A stretch of 64,000 nucleotides of DNA from Polycyclovorans sp. (GCA_002706265.1 PAKU01000038.1:30926-94925); one strand, 5' to 3'; shown: positions 47,400 to 56,653, counted from the stretch's first letter. Program-made: numbers and translations. The notes: generated by a model from the letters alone, not told the origin.

Positions 47400-48521
47400 A
47401 TGGACATCCACGTCCGCAACATTGAAAAAGACTTCGGCACCTTCAAGGCGCTGGACCGCGTTGACCTCGACATTGAAAGCGGTGAGCTGATTGCGCTGCT
47501 GGGCCCCTCGGGATCGGGCAAAACCACCCTGCTGCGGGTGATTGCCGGGCTGGAGTTCGCCGACCAGGGCGAGATTCTGTTCGGCAACCAGGACATGGCC
47601 CGCGTGCCGGTGCGCGACCGTCAGGTGGGGTTCGTGTTTCAGCACTACGCCCTGTTCAAGCACATGACGGTGCTCGACAACGTCAGCTTCGGGCTGAAGG
47701 TGCGCAAGGACAAACCCAGTGCCGAGGCCATCCGCCAACGCGCCACCGAACTGATCGAGCTGGTGCAACTGGGCGGGCTGGAAAAGCGCTATCCCTCGCA
47801 ACTGTCGGGCGGCCAACGGCAACGCGTGGCACTGGCGCGCGCGCTGGCCATCGACCCCAAGGTGCTGCTGCTGGACGAACCCTTCGGGGCCCTCGACGCC
47901 AAGGTACGCAAAGACCTGCGGCGCTGGTTGCGCGACCTGCACGACCAGACCGGCGTCACCACCATCTTCGTCACCCACGACCAGGAAGAAGCACTGGAAC
48001 TGGCCGACCGCGTGGTGATCATGAACAAAGGCCGCATCGAGCAACTGGGCCATGTGGATGCGGTGTATGAAAAGCCCGCCAATCCCTTCGTCTTCGACTT
48101 TCTGGGCAACACCAACATCGTGCCGGTGACGCTGCGCAATGGTGTCGTGAACCTCGGCCAGGGCGATGCCGCCATCGCCGAGTCCAGCGGCAGTAAGGAT
48201 GGCCCGGCGCTGCTCTATGTACGGCCGGGCGATGTGCGCATTGCCGCAGATGGCGCGGCAGGGCTGCCCACCACGGTGCAGCGCGTTCAGCGCACTGGCC
48301 CCATCGTGCGCATCGACGCCGAGGTGTTCGGCTCCACGGCGCCCATCACCGTTGAGCTGCCGCACCTGCACCACGACACCAGTGCCTTCCAGCCTGGCGC
48401 CGAGCTGCGCCTGCGACTGCTGCAGTTCAGCCTCTATGCCGAGGACAGCGGTGCCTTGCTGGGCGCCTCGACGCCTGCCGATGCGATCGGCGTGGCAGCC
48501 AGTCGTCAGCGTTCGCGCTAG
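47400..48521 (+). CDS. cysA: Sulfate/thiosulfate ABC transporter ATP-binding protein CysA
   Basis: The 373-residue protein has an ATPase domain with Walker [10 protein letters not shown], signature LSGGQRQR and Walker [15 protein letters not shown]-terminal TOBE-like regulatory region (about residues 250-355) follows, with [28 protein letters not shown] is the usual CysA N-terminus. It energises sulfate import through CysT and CysW and ends the operon. Confidence 0.96.
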   Translation: MDIHVRNIEKDFGTFKALDRVDLDIESGELIALLGPSGSGKTTLLRVIAGLEFADQGEILFGNQDMARVPVRDRQVGFVFQHYALFKHMTVLDNVSFGLKVRKDKPSAEAIRQRATELIELVQLGGLEKRYPSQLSGGQRQRVALARALAIDPKVLLLDEPFGALDAKVRKDLRRWLRDLHDQTGVTTIFVTHDQEEALELADRVVIMNKGRIEQLGHVDAVYEKPANPFVFDFLGNTNIVPVTLRNGVVNLGQGDAAIAESSGSKDGPALLYVRPGDVRIAADGAAGLPTTVQRVQRTGPIVRIDAEVFGSTAPITVELPHLHHDTSAFQPGAELRLRLLQFSLYAEDSGALLGASTPADAIGVAASRQRSR

Positions 48522-48689
48522 GCGCCTGGCGATGCCCACCGAATTTGGACCCGACGCGGTGGGCTTTGTCAGCGCGCCGACCCCGTGGCGTGGCGGGTAT
48601 GAACGATGAACGCCGTGCTTCGCAACGCGGTGACATTCATGATGTCCATTGGCTGTAACACCCCCCCCCCGCCTCAACAGGAGACTGAC

Positions 48690-49325
48690 ATGACCATCAG
48701 ATTGGGCGACATCGCCCCCGACTTTGAAGCCGACACCACCGAAGGCCGCATCAAGTTCCACGACTGGGCCGGGTCCAGTTGGGTGGTGCTGTTCAGCCAC
48801 CCCAAGAACTACACGCCGGTCTGCACCACCGAGCTGGGCTACACCGCCAAGCTCAAGGATGAGTTTGACCGGCGCAACGTCAAGGCCATCGGCCTGTCGG
48901 TGGACAAACTCGAAGACCACCACGGCTGGAGCAAGGACATCGAACAAACCCAGGGTGCGGCGCTCAACTTTCCGCTGATCGCCGACGCCGACAGGACCGT
49001 GTCGAACCTCTACGACATGATCCACCCCAACGCCAGCGACACGCTGACGGTGCGCTCGGTGTTCGTCATCGACCCCAACAAGAAGGTGCGCCTGACGCTG
49101 ACCTACCCGGCCAGCACCGGCCGCAACTTCGACGAGATTCTGCGGGTCATCGACTCGCTGCAGCTCACCGACGGCTACAAGGTGGCCACGCCGGTGAACT
49201 GGAAAAAGGGTGAGGACGTGATCATCGTTCCGGCCGTCAGCAATGAAGACGCCAAAAAGTTGTTCCCGGCCGGCTGGAAGGAACTGAAACCGTATCTGCG
49301 GCTTGTGCCCGACCCCAAGAAGTAA
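48690..49325 (+). CDS. 1-Cys peroxiredoxin (Prx6 type)
   Basis: The 211-residue protein has the peroxidatic cysteine in NYTPVCTTELGYT and the Prx6-type C-terminal domain (ATPVNWKKGEDVIIVPAVS) that lengthens it beyond AhpC. No resolving cysteine is seen, consistent with the 1-Cys class. It reduces peroxides, including lipid peroxides, in the cytoplasm. The ATG at 48690 has CAGGAG seven bases upstream. A perfect factor-independent terminator follows it. Confidence 0.93.
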   Translation: MTIRLGDIAPDFEADTTEGRIKFHDWAGSSWVVLFSHPKNYTPVCTTELGYTAKLKDEFDRRNVKAIGLSVDKLEDHHGWSKDIEQTQGAALNFPLIADADRTVSNLYDMIHPNASDTLTVRSVFVIDPNKKVRLTLTYPASTGRNFDEILRVIDSLQLTDGYKVATPVNWKKGEDVIIVPAVSNEDAKKLFPAGWKELKPYLRLVPDPKK

Positions 49326-49363
49326 TCACATTCAAAGGTCACACTCAGACGCTAATCTCATCA

Positions 49364-49388
49364 GGCCGTCATCACGACGGCCTTTTTT
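49364..49388 (+). terminator. Factor-independent terminator after the peroxiredoxin gene
   Basis: GGCCGTC (49364-49370) and GACGGCC (49376-49382) form a 7-pair stem around a 5-base loop, followed by six T residues at 49383-49388. It lies only 12 bases before the chrA start codon. Confidence 0.85.
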
Positions 49389-49400
49389 CGGGCCCCCACG

Positions 49401-50702
49401 GTGACGGCTGTTCCCTTTTCTGATGCGCTGCGCGTTTGGCTGAAGATTGGCCTGATCAGCTTCGGCGGTCCGGCCGGGCAGATCGCCCTGATGCACCGGC
49501 TCATCGTTGAAGAGCGCGGCTGGATCAGCGAACAGCGCTTCTTGCACGCGCTCAATTTCTGCATGTTGTTGCCCGGCCCCGAGGCCCAGCAACTGGCCAC
49601 CTACATCGGCTGGATGCTGCACAAGACCTGGGGCGGCATCGTGGCCGGGGTGCTGTTCATTCTGCCGGGCTTCGTGTTGATGGTGGCCATTGCCTGGGCC
49701 TACGTGGCCATGGGCGATCTGGCGTGGATGCAGGGGCTGCTGTTCGGTTTGCAGTGCGCCACCCTCGCCATCGTGGTGCAGGCGGTGCTCAAGGTGGGCC
49801 AGAAGGCGCTCAGGCATCCGCTGCTGTGGGGCATCGCCGGGCTGGCGTTCGTGGGCATCTTTGCCTTCGGCGTGCCGTTTCCGCTGATCATCCTGGGCGC
49901 TGCCGCGCTGGGATTGATCGGCGCCCGCGTGCTGCCCCAGGTGTTTGCGCGGCCCCTTGATGCCAGTGCCGCGGCCGCGCCCCTGGCGCCGGCCCCCTCG
50001 TGGACCCTGCGCGTGCTGCTGTCCGGCGCGGCGCTGTGGGGCCTGCCGGTGCTGGCGCTGGTGCTGACGCTGGGCGTGGGGCATGTGTTCACCGACCAGG
50101 CTCTGTTTTTCAGCAAGATGGCGGTGGTCACCTTCGGCGGCGCCTACGCGGTGCTGGCCTATATGACGCAGCAGGCCGTCGAGCGCTACGGCTGGCTGGC
50201 GCCGGGCGAAATGGTGCAGGGCCTGGCCCTGGCCGAGACCACGCCCGGCCCGTTGATTCTGGTGCTCACTTACGTCGGATTTCTGGCCGCTTATCGCGCG
50301 CCCGGCCTGCTCGACCCCGGCGTTTCGGGGCTGATCGGCGCCACCCTGTCCACCTGGGTGACGTTCGTGCCCTGTTTCCTGTGGATCTTTCTGGGCGCGC
50401 CCTACATCGAGCGGCTGCGCGATCACCCCGGCCTGAGCGCCGCGCTCACCGCCATCACCGCCGCCGTGGTGGGGGTGATCCTCAATCTGTCCCTGTGGTT
50501 TGCGTTGCATGTACTGTTTGACGAGGTGCATCGCTGGCAGGGCTACGGCCTGCGCCTGGTGGTGCCAGACCCCGGCAGCCTCGACCTCGCCGCGTTGCTG
50601 ATCGGCGCGGCCGCCATGCTGGCGCTGATTCGCTACCGGATCGGGCTGATGAAGGTCTTGCTCGCCTGCGGCGTGGCTGGCGTGGTCTTTGCTCTGGCCT
50701 AG
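49401..50702 (+). CDS. chrA: Chromate transporter ChrA (long-chain form)
   Basis: The 433-residue protein contains two homologous CHR halves. The first has LISFGGPAGQIALMHR and NFCMLLPGPEAQQLATYIGW, and the second has MAVVTFGGAYAVLAYM and LAETTPGPLILVLTYVGF. About ten to twelve helices can be placed. It exports chromate across the inner membrane. The GTG at 49401 is used because the conserved region begins soon after. No good ribosome binding site precedes it, and a terminator ends 12 bases upstream. Confidence 0.92.
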   Translation: MTAVPFSDALRVWLKIGLISFGGPAGQIALMHRLIVEERGWISEQRFLHALNFCMLLPGPEAQQLATYIGWMLHKTWGGIVAGVLFILPGFVLMVAIAWAYVAMGDLAWMQGLLFGLQCATLAIVVQAVLKVGQKALRHPLLWGIAGLAFVGIFAFGVPFPLIILGAAALGLIGARVLPQVFARPLDASAAAAPLAPAPSWTLRVLLSGAALWGLPVLALVLTLGVGHVFTDQALFFSKMAVVTFGGAYAVLAYMTQQAVERYGWLAPGEMVQGLALAETTPGPLILVLTYVGFLAAYRAPGLLDPGVSGLIGATLSTWVTFVPCFLWIFLGAPYIERLRDHPGLSAALTAITAAVVGVILNLSLWFALHVLFDEVHRWQGYGLRLVVPDPGSLDLAALLIGAAAMLALIRYRIGLMKVLLACGVAGVVFALA

Positions 50703-50819
50703 ATTCTTGACTCATCCGGTTCAGGGCCTGGGCGCCGGGCGCCGCGTTTGCTGAAACGGCGCGCCGCGCGGTCGGGTTCTTGATCCTCCCTTTGCGCATA
50801 GTTCTTGGAGAAAATGCAG

Positions 50820-51644
50820 ATGCTTTCGTCACACAGTCAGGATGTGGTGGCCCATTACACGGTGCGCCACGGCGGCCGCGACGGCCTGTTCGGCGACCAA
50901 CCCTTCGCGAATTACGGCTACTGGACGCGAGATGACCTTTCGCTGCAGCAGGCCGCCGAGGCGCTGACCGAGCTCGTTGCCACCTCGGCGGGTCTGCGAC
51001 CGGGCGATGCGGTGCTCGATGTCGGCACCGGCTACGGCGCCGGCGCGGTGGTCTACGCCAGGCGCTGTCGTCCGGCATCGATCGTGGGCATCGACATTAC
51101 CCCGGTGCGCATCGAAGAGGGCCTGAACTACGTGGCCGGGCACGGCCTGTCCGATGTCATCACGTTGCAGCTCGGCAGCGCCACGGCGCTGGCCTTCGCC
51201 GACGCGCGCTTCGACAAGGTTGTTTCTGTGGAGTGCGCGTTTCACTTCGACACGCGGGTGGATTTCCTGCGTGAAGCGGCGCGGGTGCTCAAGCCAGGCG
51301 GAACCCTGGCGCTGACCGACATCATTCCGCGCAGCGGCATCGATCCCGCCACCTACATGCGCGGCGAGAAGACGCTGGGCAGCGGCATCTGCCTCGACAA
51401 CCTCGACAATGCCTACCACGCCGACGTCTATGCGCGGCATCTGCGAGAGGCCGGCTTCGAGGCGGTGCGCATCGAATCGATTGTGGATTGGACGCGCCTG
51501 CCGTTCGCGCAGGCGCTGGATGCCATGGGCGCGCGCGACGGCGGCGCACGCGGGGCGGGGTGGCAGCGGACGGCGGCGCGCCTGCGCCAGTTGATCGACC
51601 TTGGCGAGGACTACGTGCTGGTCGTGGCGCGCCGCGCGCGCTGA
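50820..51644 (+). CDS. Class I SAM-dependent methyltransferase
   Basis: The 274-residue protein has SAM motif I VLDVGTGYGAGAVVYA (residues 65-80), IDITPVRIEEG after strand two, and RVLKPGGTLALTDI as motif III. It resembles small-molecule methyltransferases of the tocopherol/sarcosine type. The ATG at 50820 is chosen because GGAG at 50807-50810 sits nine bases upstream, while the ATG at 50814 would be too close. Substrate is unknown. Confidence 0.82.
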   Translation: MLSSHSQDVVAHYTVRHGGRDGLFGDQPFANYGYWTRDDLSLQQAAEALTELVATSAGLRPGDAVLDVGTGYGAGAVVYARRCRPASIVGIDITPVRIEEGLNYVAGHGLSDVITLQLGSATALAFADARFDKVVSVECAFHFDTRVDFLREAARVLKPGGTLALTDIIPRSGIDPATYMRGEKTLGSGICLDNLDNAYHADVYARHLREAGFEAVRIESIVDWTRLPFAQALDAMGARDGGARGAGWQRTAARLRQLIDLGEDYVLVVARRAR

Positions 51645-51769
51645 CGGCTCGCTGCGCCCGAACCGCGGGGGACCTTGGCATCATGTCGCGGGTCGCCGAT
51701 CCAGGGTTCAGCCCGCGTGCTGCGTGAAAAGGTTAGACCTCTGGCCCCTCCGCCTTTAGCCCCCTGACC

Positions 51770-53071
51770 ATGAACGACGTCAATATCTCGACCGAACTGG
51801 ATGCCGAAGGCATTCTGCTGGCCCGCATCGACATGCCGAATCGCGCGATGAACGTGTTTTCGCGCGATCTGATGGATGCGCTGGAAGCGCTGATCACCCG
51901 CGCACAGGGCGACGAAGCCATCCGCGCCGTGGTGCTGACCTCGGGCAAGCCCTCGTTCCTGGCGGGCGCCGACCTGGCGATGGTGGAAGCCTTCACCGAG
52001 CGCGCGGCCAGCACCGGCAGTCCCGAGGAGCTGCACGCATTGCTGGGCCATCTGGGGCGCCTGTTTCGCCGGTTAGAGACCCATCCCACCCCGTTTGTCG
52101 CCGCCATCAACGGTCTGGCGCTGGGCGGCGGGCTGGAGCTGTGTCTGGCCTGCCGCGCGCGCATCGTCGCGGATGACCCGGCCATCCAGCTGGGCCTGCC
52201 CGAAGTCACGCTGGGCCTGTTGCCCGGCGCCGGCGGCACGCAGCGTCTGCCGCGACTGGTGGGCGCCGAAAAGGGCCTCGACATGCTGCTCACCGGCAAC
52301 CCGGTGAACCCCGCGGCCGCGCTGGCCCTGGGCCTGGTCGATGAAGTGGTGCCGGCCGACCAGCTCATCGACGCCGCCAAGGCGCGCGCGCGCCGCAGCA
52401 GCCGTGAACAGGCGCCCTGGGACCTTGAAGGCGCCGAGTTCGACAGTGCCCCCTTCGACTTCAGCCACGCCGACGCCGCGCGCGCGGCCATTGCCGATGC
52501 GGTGGGGATCAGCGGTTACCAGCTGCATCACTACCCGGCCTACGCCGCCATCATCGATTGCGTGGTCGGCGGCTGGTCGCTGCCCATGACCGAGGCTGGC
52601 GAGCACGAGACGCGCATTTTCGTTGACCTGATGCGCGATCCGGTGGCCGGCAACATGGTGCGCAGCCTGTTCCTGAACCGCCAGAAGGCGGCCAAGCTCG
52701 GGCTGCTGGCTGACAACAGCCCGCTGGCCGAGGGCGACGACGCCTTCTTGCCGCAACTGCGCGCCGCACAGACCACCGCCCGCGACGCCGGCGCTGACGA
52801 AGACACCACGCTGCTGCTGGGCGCCGCAGCGGCACTGGCGAGCTGGCAGGCCGGCAAAGCCGGCAAGGCCGAGCCCGTGGCGCTGGCCGATGTGGCGGCC
52901 GTGAACGCCGGCTTGTATCCGTCGTACACCGGCGGCCCCTTCCAATGGCTGCGGCAGACCGGCGCGGCGCGCATCGCCACCCTGGTGGGCGAGGCCGATC
53001 CGGCCTTCAAGGCTGCACTTGCGCCGCTGGACCAGGTCGAGGCGTTTCTGCGCGGTGACACCCGCCCATGA
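51770..53071 (+). CDS. Enoyl-CoA hydratase-like protein with a truncated FadJ-type tail
   Basis: The 433-residue protein begins with a crotonase domain (about residues 1-190). GKPSFLAGADLAMV and AAINGLALGGGLELCLAC form the oxyanion hole, and GLPEVTLGLLPGAGGTQRL contains the second catalytic glutamate. The next 230 residues resemble the linker of FadJ/FadB and then YPSYTGGPFQWLRQTG, the end of the hydroxyacyl-CoA dehydrogenase region. The NAD-binding Rossmann domain is missing. It probably hydrates enoyl-CoA but cannot oxidise the product. Confidence 0.8.
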   Translation: MNDVNISTELDAEGILLARIDMPNRAMNVFSRDLMDALEALITRAQGDEAIRAVVLTSGKPSFLAGADLAMVEAFTERAASTGSPEELHALLGHLGRLFRRLETHPTPFVAAINGLALGGGLELCLACRARIVADDPAIQLGLPEVTLGLLPGAGGTQRLPRLVGAEKGLDMLLTGNPVNPAAALALGLVDEVVPADQLIDAAKARARRSSREQAPWDLEGAEFDSAPFDFSHADAARAAIADAVGISGYQLHHYPAYAAIIDCVVGGWSLPMTEAGEHETRIFVDLMRDPVAGNMVRSLFLNRQKAAKLGLLADNSPLAEGDDAFLPQLRAAQTTARDAGADEDTTLLLGAAAALASWQAGKAGKAEPVALADVAAVNAGLYPSYTGGPFQWLRQTGAARIATLVGEADPAFKAALAPLDQVEAFLRGDTRP

Positions 53072-53078
53072 CGCCCTG

Positions 53079-54341
53079 ATGAGCCCGCCCACCCCAACCA
53101 CGGCCGCAGCGGTCGTCGCTGCCCTGCAGCCCGGCATGCGGGTGTTTGTCCCTGGCGTGTCGGGCGAGAGCCTGGCGTTTGCCGCAGCGCTGCGCGCCCA
53201 CCCGGACGCCTGCGCCGGCGTGCAGTTTGTTGGCGTGCATTTTCCGGGCATCAACCACACCGATTACCTGGGGCTGCACCCGGACGCGCGGCAACGAGCC
53301 TACTTCATGGCGCCCAGTCTGCGGCCGGGGCTGGTCGACGGTCGCGCCGAGTTGGTGCCGCTGGACTATCCCGGCATCTTTCGCGACCTGAGCGAACAGG
53401 ACGACATCGACCTGCTCATTGCCCAGGTCACCCCGCCGGACGCGCAGGGGCGGTGCAGCCTGGGGCCCTGCTGCGACTTTCACCCGGCGGTGTGGGCCCG
53501 GGCGCGGCGCCGCGTGGCCCATGTCAACCCGAGCCTGCCGCGCACCCGCAGCCGCTTCGAGGTGCGATTCGACGCGTTCAATGCCGTTTTCGAGCACGCC
53601 GAGACGCCGCTGGTGTTCGACGGCGGCGCGCCCGACGAGGCGATGCTGCGGCACGGCCGGCGGGTGGCGGCCTTGATTCGCGATGGCGACACCCTGGAAT
53701 TTGGCGTGGGCAAGCTGCAGGCCGCCATCCTCGCCTCGCTCACCGACCACCGTGATCTGAAGGTGTGGTCGGGCATGGTGTCAGCGCCGGTGCTGGGGCT
53801 GCTCGACGCCGGCAGCATGGACCGCCGCGACGGCAGCGTGCAGGTCGGTGCGGCCTTGGGGGACGCGGCGTTTTATGAGCGCGTGGGGCGCGATCCGGCG
53901 TTTCTGTTCCGCCCCGTCAGCGACACCCATGACGTGCGCCGCATCGCCGCCATTGATCGCTTCTGCGCCGTCAATTCGGCGGTGGAGGTGGATCTGTTCG
54001 GGCAGGTCAATGCCGATTCCATACGCGGCAAACTGGTCGCGGGGGTGGGCGGATTGACCGCCTTTGTGGCCGGCGCGCTGCTGTCGCCGGGCGGACGCGC
54101 CATCATCGCCTTGCCGGCGGCCACCGATGACGGGCGTTACTCGCGCATCGTCGCCAAGTTGAGCACCGGCTTCACGGCCCTGCCGCGGCACACCGCTGAT
54201 TACGTGGTCACCGAGCACGGCGTCGCCGCGCTGCGCGGGCTGTCACTGCAGGCCCGAGCCAGAGCGCTGATCGACATTGCCGCGCCGGCATTTCGCGACA
54301 GCCTGGCGCAGCAGTGGGCCGAGATGATCCAGAATCTCTGA
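53079..54341 (+). CDS. Acetyl-CoA hydrolase / CoA-transferase family protein
   Basis: The 420-residue protein is of the Cat1/4-hydroxybutyrate-CoA-transferase type. It shows DLLIAQVTPPDAQGRCSLG, the catalytic glutamate in NSAVEVDLFGQVNAD, and YVVTEHGVAALRG near the C-terminus. It may move CoA between acetyl-CoA and another short acid, or hydrolyse acyl-CoA. It lies seven bases after the crotonase gene, so the two are probably co-expressed. The start is ATG at 53079. Confidence 0.86.
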   Translation: MSPPTPTTAAAVVAALQPGMRVFVPGVSGESLAFAAALRAHPDACAGVQFVGVHFPGINHTDYLGLHPDARQRAYFMAPSLRPGLVDGRAELVPLDYPGIFRDLSEQDDIDLLIAQVTPPDAQGRCSLGPCCDFHPAVWARARRRVAHVNPSLPRTRSRFEVRFDAFNAVFEHAETPLVFDGGAPDEAMLRHGRRVAALIRDGDTLEFGVGKLQAAILASLTDHRDLKVWSGMVSAPVLGLLDAGSMDRRDGSVQVGAALGDAAFYERVGRDPAFLFRPVSDTHDVRRIAAIDRFCAVNSAVEVDLFGQVNADSIRGKLVAGVGGLTAFVAGALLSPGGRAIIALPAATDDGRYSRIVAKLSTGFTALPRHTADYVVTEHGVAALRGLSLQARARALIDIAAPAFRDSLAQQWAEMIQNL

Positions 54342-54354
54342 TTCCGCGTCGCCC

Positions 54355-54378
54355 GGTCAGCAGCGCACGCCGCTGACC
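54355..54378. terminator. Possible bidirectional stem-loop between convergent genes
   Basis: GGTCAGC (54355-54361) and GCTGACC (54372-54378) form a 7-pair stem between the CoA-transferase stop and the convergent hydrolase stop. No T tract is present, so it may only slow polymerase or protect mRNA ends. Confidence 0.45.
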
Positions 54379-54385
54379 CGGGGCT

Positions 54386-55402
54386 TCAGGGTGGGACGCC
54401 GGCGGGCTCGCCCGCCTGAACCTCGGCGCCGGGCGCCGGCACCGGCGCAGGGTCTGGCGCTGTCGGCAGCGCGTTTCTGAAGGCGATGTAGTCGGCCGCG
54501 CTGGTCTTGGGGTCTTCGATCATCGGCAGGTGGCCGATGTTCGACATGATCCGGAGTTCGCTGTTGGGCAGCAGCTTGCTGTAGACCACGCCGCCCGACA
54601 CATCGGCCACGCGGTCCTGGTTGCCCCAGACGATCAGCGCCGGCACCGGGTTGCCATTGATCTGAGGCTCCATCCAGAAGGCTTCTTCCATCAGCTGGTC
54701 GTAGATGCGCATGTGCAGCGGGTGATGCCTGGCCGATCGTTCGGCCAGATAGCGCTTGATGGGGCCGGGAATGAAGGGCGGCTCGTGAAACACCAGGTCA
54801 ATCACCTGCCCGAAGGCTTCCGGGGTCGCCGACGTGAGTAGGTTGCGGCCGGTTTCGCGATGCACCCGACGCACGTAGCTTTCGTTGGCCGAGACCAGGC
54901 CGCTGGGGGCCAGCAGCCACAGGCTGTCGACGCGGTCCGGGTACAGCACGGCGAAGGCCGAGACAATCCATCCGCCCATGTTCGAGCCGCCAAAGTGGGC
55001 GCTGTGCAGCTTCAGGGCGTCCATGATCTGCCCGAGACGCTCGGTCTGCTGGCGAATGCCGTAGGCCTCATCGGCCGGCATGCTGGAGGCGCCGAAGCCG
55101 GGCAGGTCGATGGCGATGACGCGGTAATGCGGCACCAGGTGCTTGGCGACACGCGTGAAGTGGTCCTTGTCGGCGCCGAAGCCGTGCACCAGCACCAGCG
55201 GGGGGCCTTTGCCGCCTTGCAGGGTGGCAATCTCGAAGCCCGGAATCTGCAGGGTCACCGCCTGCAGTTTGGCCGCGCGCCGCTCGGCATTGATCAGCAG
55301 GGTGACGATCTGCTCGGGGGCCACCTGAGTCCAGATGATCATGGTGAACAGCAGCACGACGAACAGGCCCAGCGTGCCGAACAGCAGTCGTTTGATCCAC
55401 AT
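54386..55402 (-). CDS. Membrane-anchored alpha/beta hydrolase
   Basis: The 338-residue protein starts with one transmembrane helix (LFGTLGLFVVLLFTMIIW) and a hydrolase domain. It shows VLVHGFGADKDHFTRVAKHL, DLPGFGASS, the nucleophile region FGGSNMGGWI, WGNQDRVADV and a catalytic histidine in NIGHLPMIEDP. The elbow reads GSNMGG. The C-terminus is Pro/Ala-rich. Its start overlaps the tesB stop, which suggests action on a related acyl substrate in the periplasm or at the membrane. Confidence 0.85.
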   Translation of the reverse strand: MWIKRLLFGTLGLFVVLLFTMIIWTQVAPEQIVTLLINAERRAAKLQAVTLQIPGFEIATLQGGKGPPLVLVHGFGADKDHFTRVAKHLVPHYRVIAIDLPGFGASSMPADEAYGIRQQTERLGQIMDALKLHSAHFGGSNMGGWIVSAFAVLYPDRVDSLWLLAPSGLVSANESYVRRVHRETGRNLLTSATPEAFGQVIDLVFHEPPFIPGPIKRYLAERSARHHPLHMRIYDQLMEEAFWMEPQINGNPVPALIVWGNQDRVADVSGGVVYSKLLPNSELRIMSNIGHLPMIEDPKTSAADYIAFRNALPTAPDPAPVPAPGAEVQAGEPAGVPP

Positions 55403-56292
55403 CAGGCGCGCACCGCCGTGGCGTCGGGGCGGTGGCGCATCAGCCCTTCCTGCGCGACGCTGGCCACCAGCGCGCCGTCGCGGCTGTAGATGAGGCCGCG
55501 GGTCATGCCGCGCGCGCCTTGCGCCGAGGGGCTGTCCATGTCGTACAGCAGCCAGTCGTCGATGCGCGCGTCACGGTGAAACCACAGCGCATGATCGAGG
55601 CTGGCGACCATCATGTCGGGCGAATACCACGAGCGGCCATGCGGCTTGAGCGCAGTGGCGATCAGGTTGAAGTCGCTGGCGTAGGCCAGCAGGCAGCGGT
55701 GCAGCCAGGCCGCGTCGGGCAAGGGCGCAACCGCGCGGAACCAGATCTGGTTGTAGGGCGCGGCCTGCTGCTGCGGGATCAGCGGGTTGGCGGACGACAC
55801 CGGCCGAAACTCGATGGCGAGCGGCTGGGTGAGCACGTCGCGCACCGCCTGCGGCAGTTCGGGCACCGCCGCAAACCATGTTTCTCGCAATTCGTCGATC
55901 GGCGTCAGCGATTCGGGCGGCGGCACCTCGGGCATCGGCAGATGGTGTTCAAGGCCGCCTTCGTCGATCTGAAACGAGGCCATCATCGACAGAATGGGGC
56001 GCCCGTGCTGGATGGCCTGCACGCGCCGCGCCGAGAAGCTGCTGCCATCTCGCAGGCGGTCCACTTCGTAAACGATGGGCGCGTCCATGTCGCCCGGCAG
56101 CAGAAAGTAGGCGTGCAGCGAATGCGGGCGGCGATCTTCGACCGTGCGCGATGCCGCCACCATGGCCTGGCCGATCACCTGGCCGCCGAACACCGAATGC
56201 CCGCCGAGATCGCGCGACGTGCCGCGAAACAGGTTGACTTCCAGTGACTCGAGATCAAGCTGCTCGACCAGATCCTGCAGTTTTGGGGTCAT
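55402..56292 (-). CDS. tesB: Acyl-CoA thioesterase II
   Basis: The 296-residue double-hotdog thioesterase shows LFRGTSRDLGGHSVFGGQVIGQAMVAAS, HSLHAYFLLPGDMDAPIVYEVDRLRDG and, in the second half, LDHALWFHRDARIDDWLLYDMDSPSA with the catalytic aspartate. It hydrolyses medium- and long-chain acyl-CoA. The ATG at 56292 is used. It is divergent from the YkgJ-type gene, with 46 bases between. Confidence 0.94.
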   Translation of the reverse strand: MTPKLQDLVEQLDLESLEVNLFRGTSRDLGGHSVFGGQVIGQAMVAASRTVEDRRPHSLHAYFLLPGDMDAPIVYEVDRLRDGSSFSARRVQAIQHGRPILSMMASFQIDEGGLEHHLPMPEVPPPESLTPIDELRETWFAAVPELPQAVRDVLTQPLAIEFRPVSSANPLIPQQQAAPYNQIWFRAVAPLPDAAWLHRCLLAYASDFNLIATALKPHGRSWYSPDMMVASLDHALWFHRDARIDDWLLYDMDSPSAQGARGMTRGLIYSRDGALVASVAQEGLMRHRPDATAVRA

Positions 56293-56338
56293 GCAACGCT
56301 CCACCATTCAGCAAACCGTAATTGTGAGGCATTCCGCC

Positions 56339-56653
56339 ATGTCAGAACCACCGGCAATCGCCTGCCGAACCGGTTGTGCCGCCTGCTGCATTGCGCCGTC
56401 CATCACCTCGCCGCTGCCCGGTCTGCCCCACGGCAAGCCGGCCGGCGTGCCCTGCCCGCACCTGAGCCCGACCCTGGCCTGTGCGCTGTGGGGTGATCCA
56501 CGACGGCCGGCGGTCTGCGCCTCTCTGAGACCCGAGCCGCTGATGTGCGGTAGCTCGCGCGCGCAGGCGCTGGACTACCTGACGACCCTTGAACGATTGA
56601 CGGCGACCCGTGCCCAACCCTCACCATCCGCCCGAACAGGAAGACCCTCGTGA
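56339..56653 (+). CDS. YkgJ-family cysteine cluster protein
   Basis: The 104-residue protein begins with CRTGCAACC, the YkgJ/UPF0153 cysteine cluster, followed by GKPAGVPCPHL, CALWGDPRRPAVC and MCGSSRAQAL. Eight or so cysteines could bind zinc or an iron-sulfur cluster. Function is unknown in this family. Its TGA overlaps the GTG of the aldehyde dehydrogenase gene. Confidence 0.82.
   Translation: MSEPPAIACRTGCAACCIAPSITSPLPGLPHGKPAGVPCPHLSPTLACALWGDPRRPAVCASLRPEPLMCGSSRAQALDYLTTLERLTATRAQPSPSARTGRPS

Noticed and set aside
54386..55402. Haloalkane dehalogenase or meta-cleavage hydrolase assignment for the membrane-anchored hydrolase
   Set aside because: The nucleophile region is GSNMGG, a serine type, so a dehalogenase is unlikely. 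A meta-cleavage hydrolase cannot be supported, because no aromatic pathway genes adjoin it and it has a membrane anchor.
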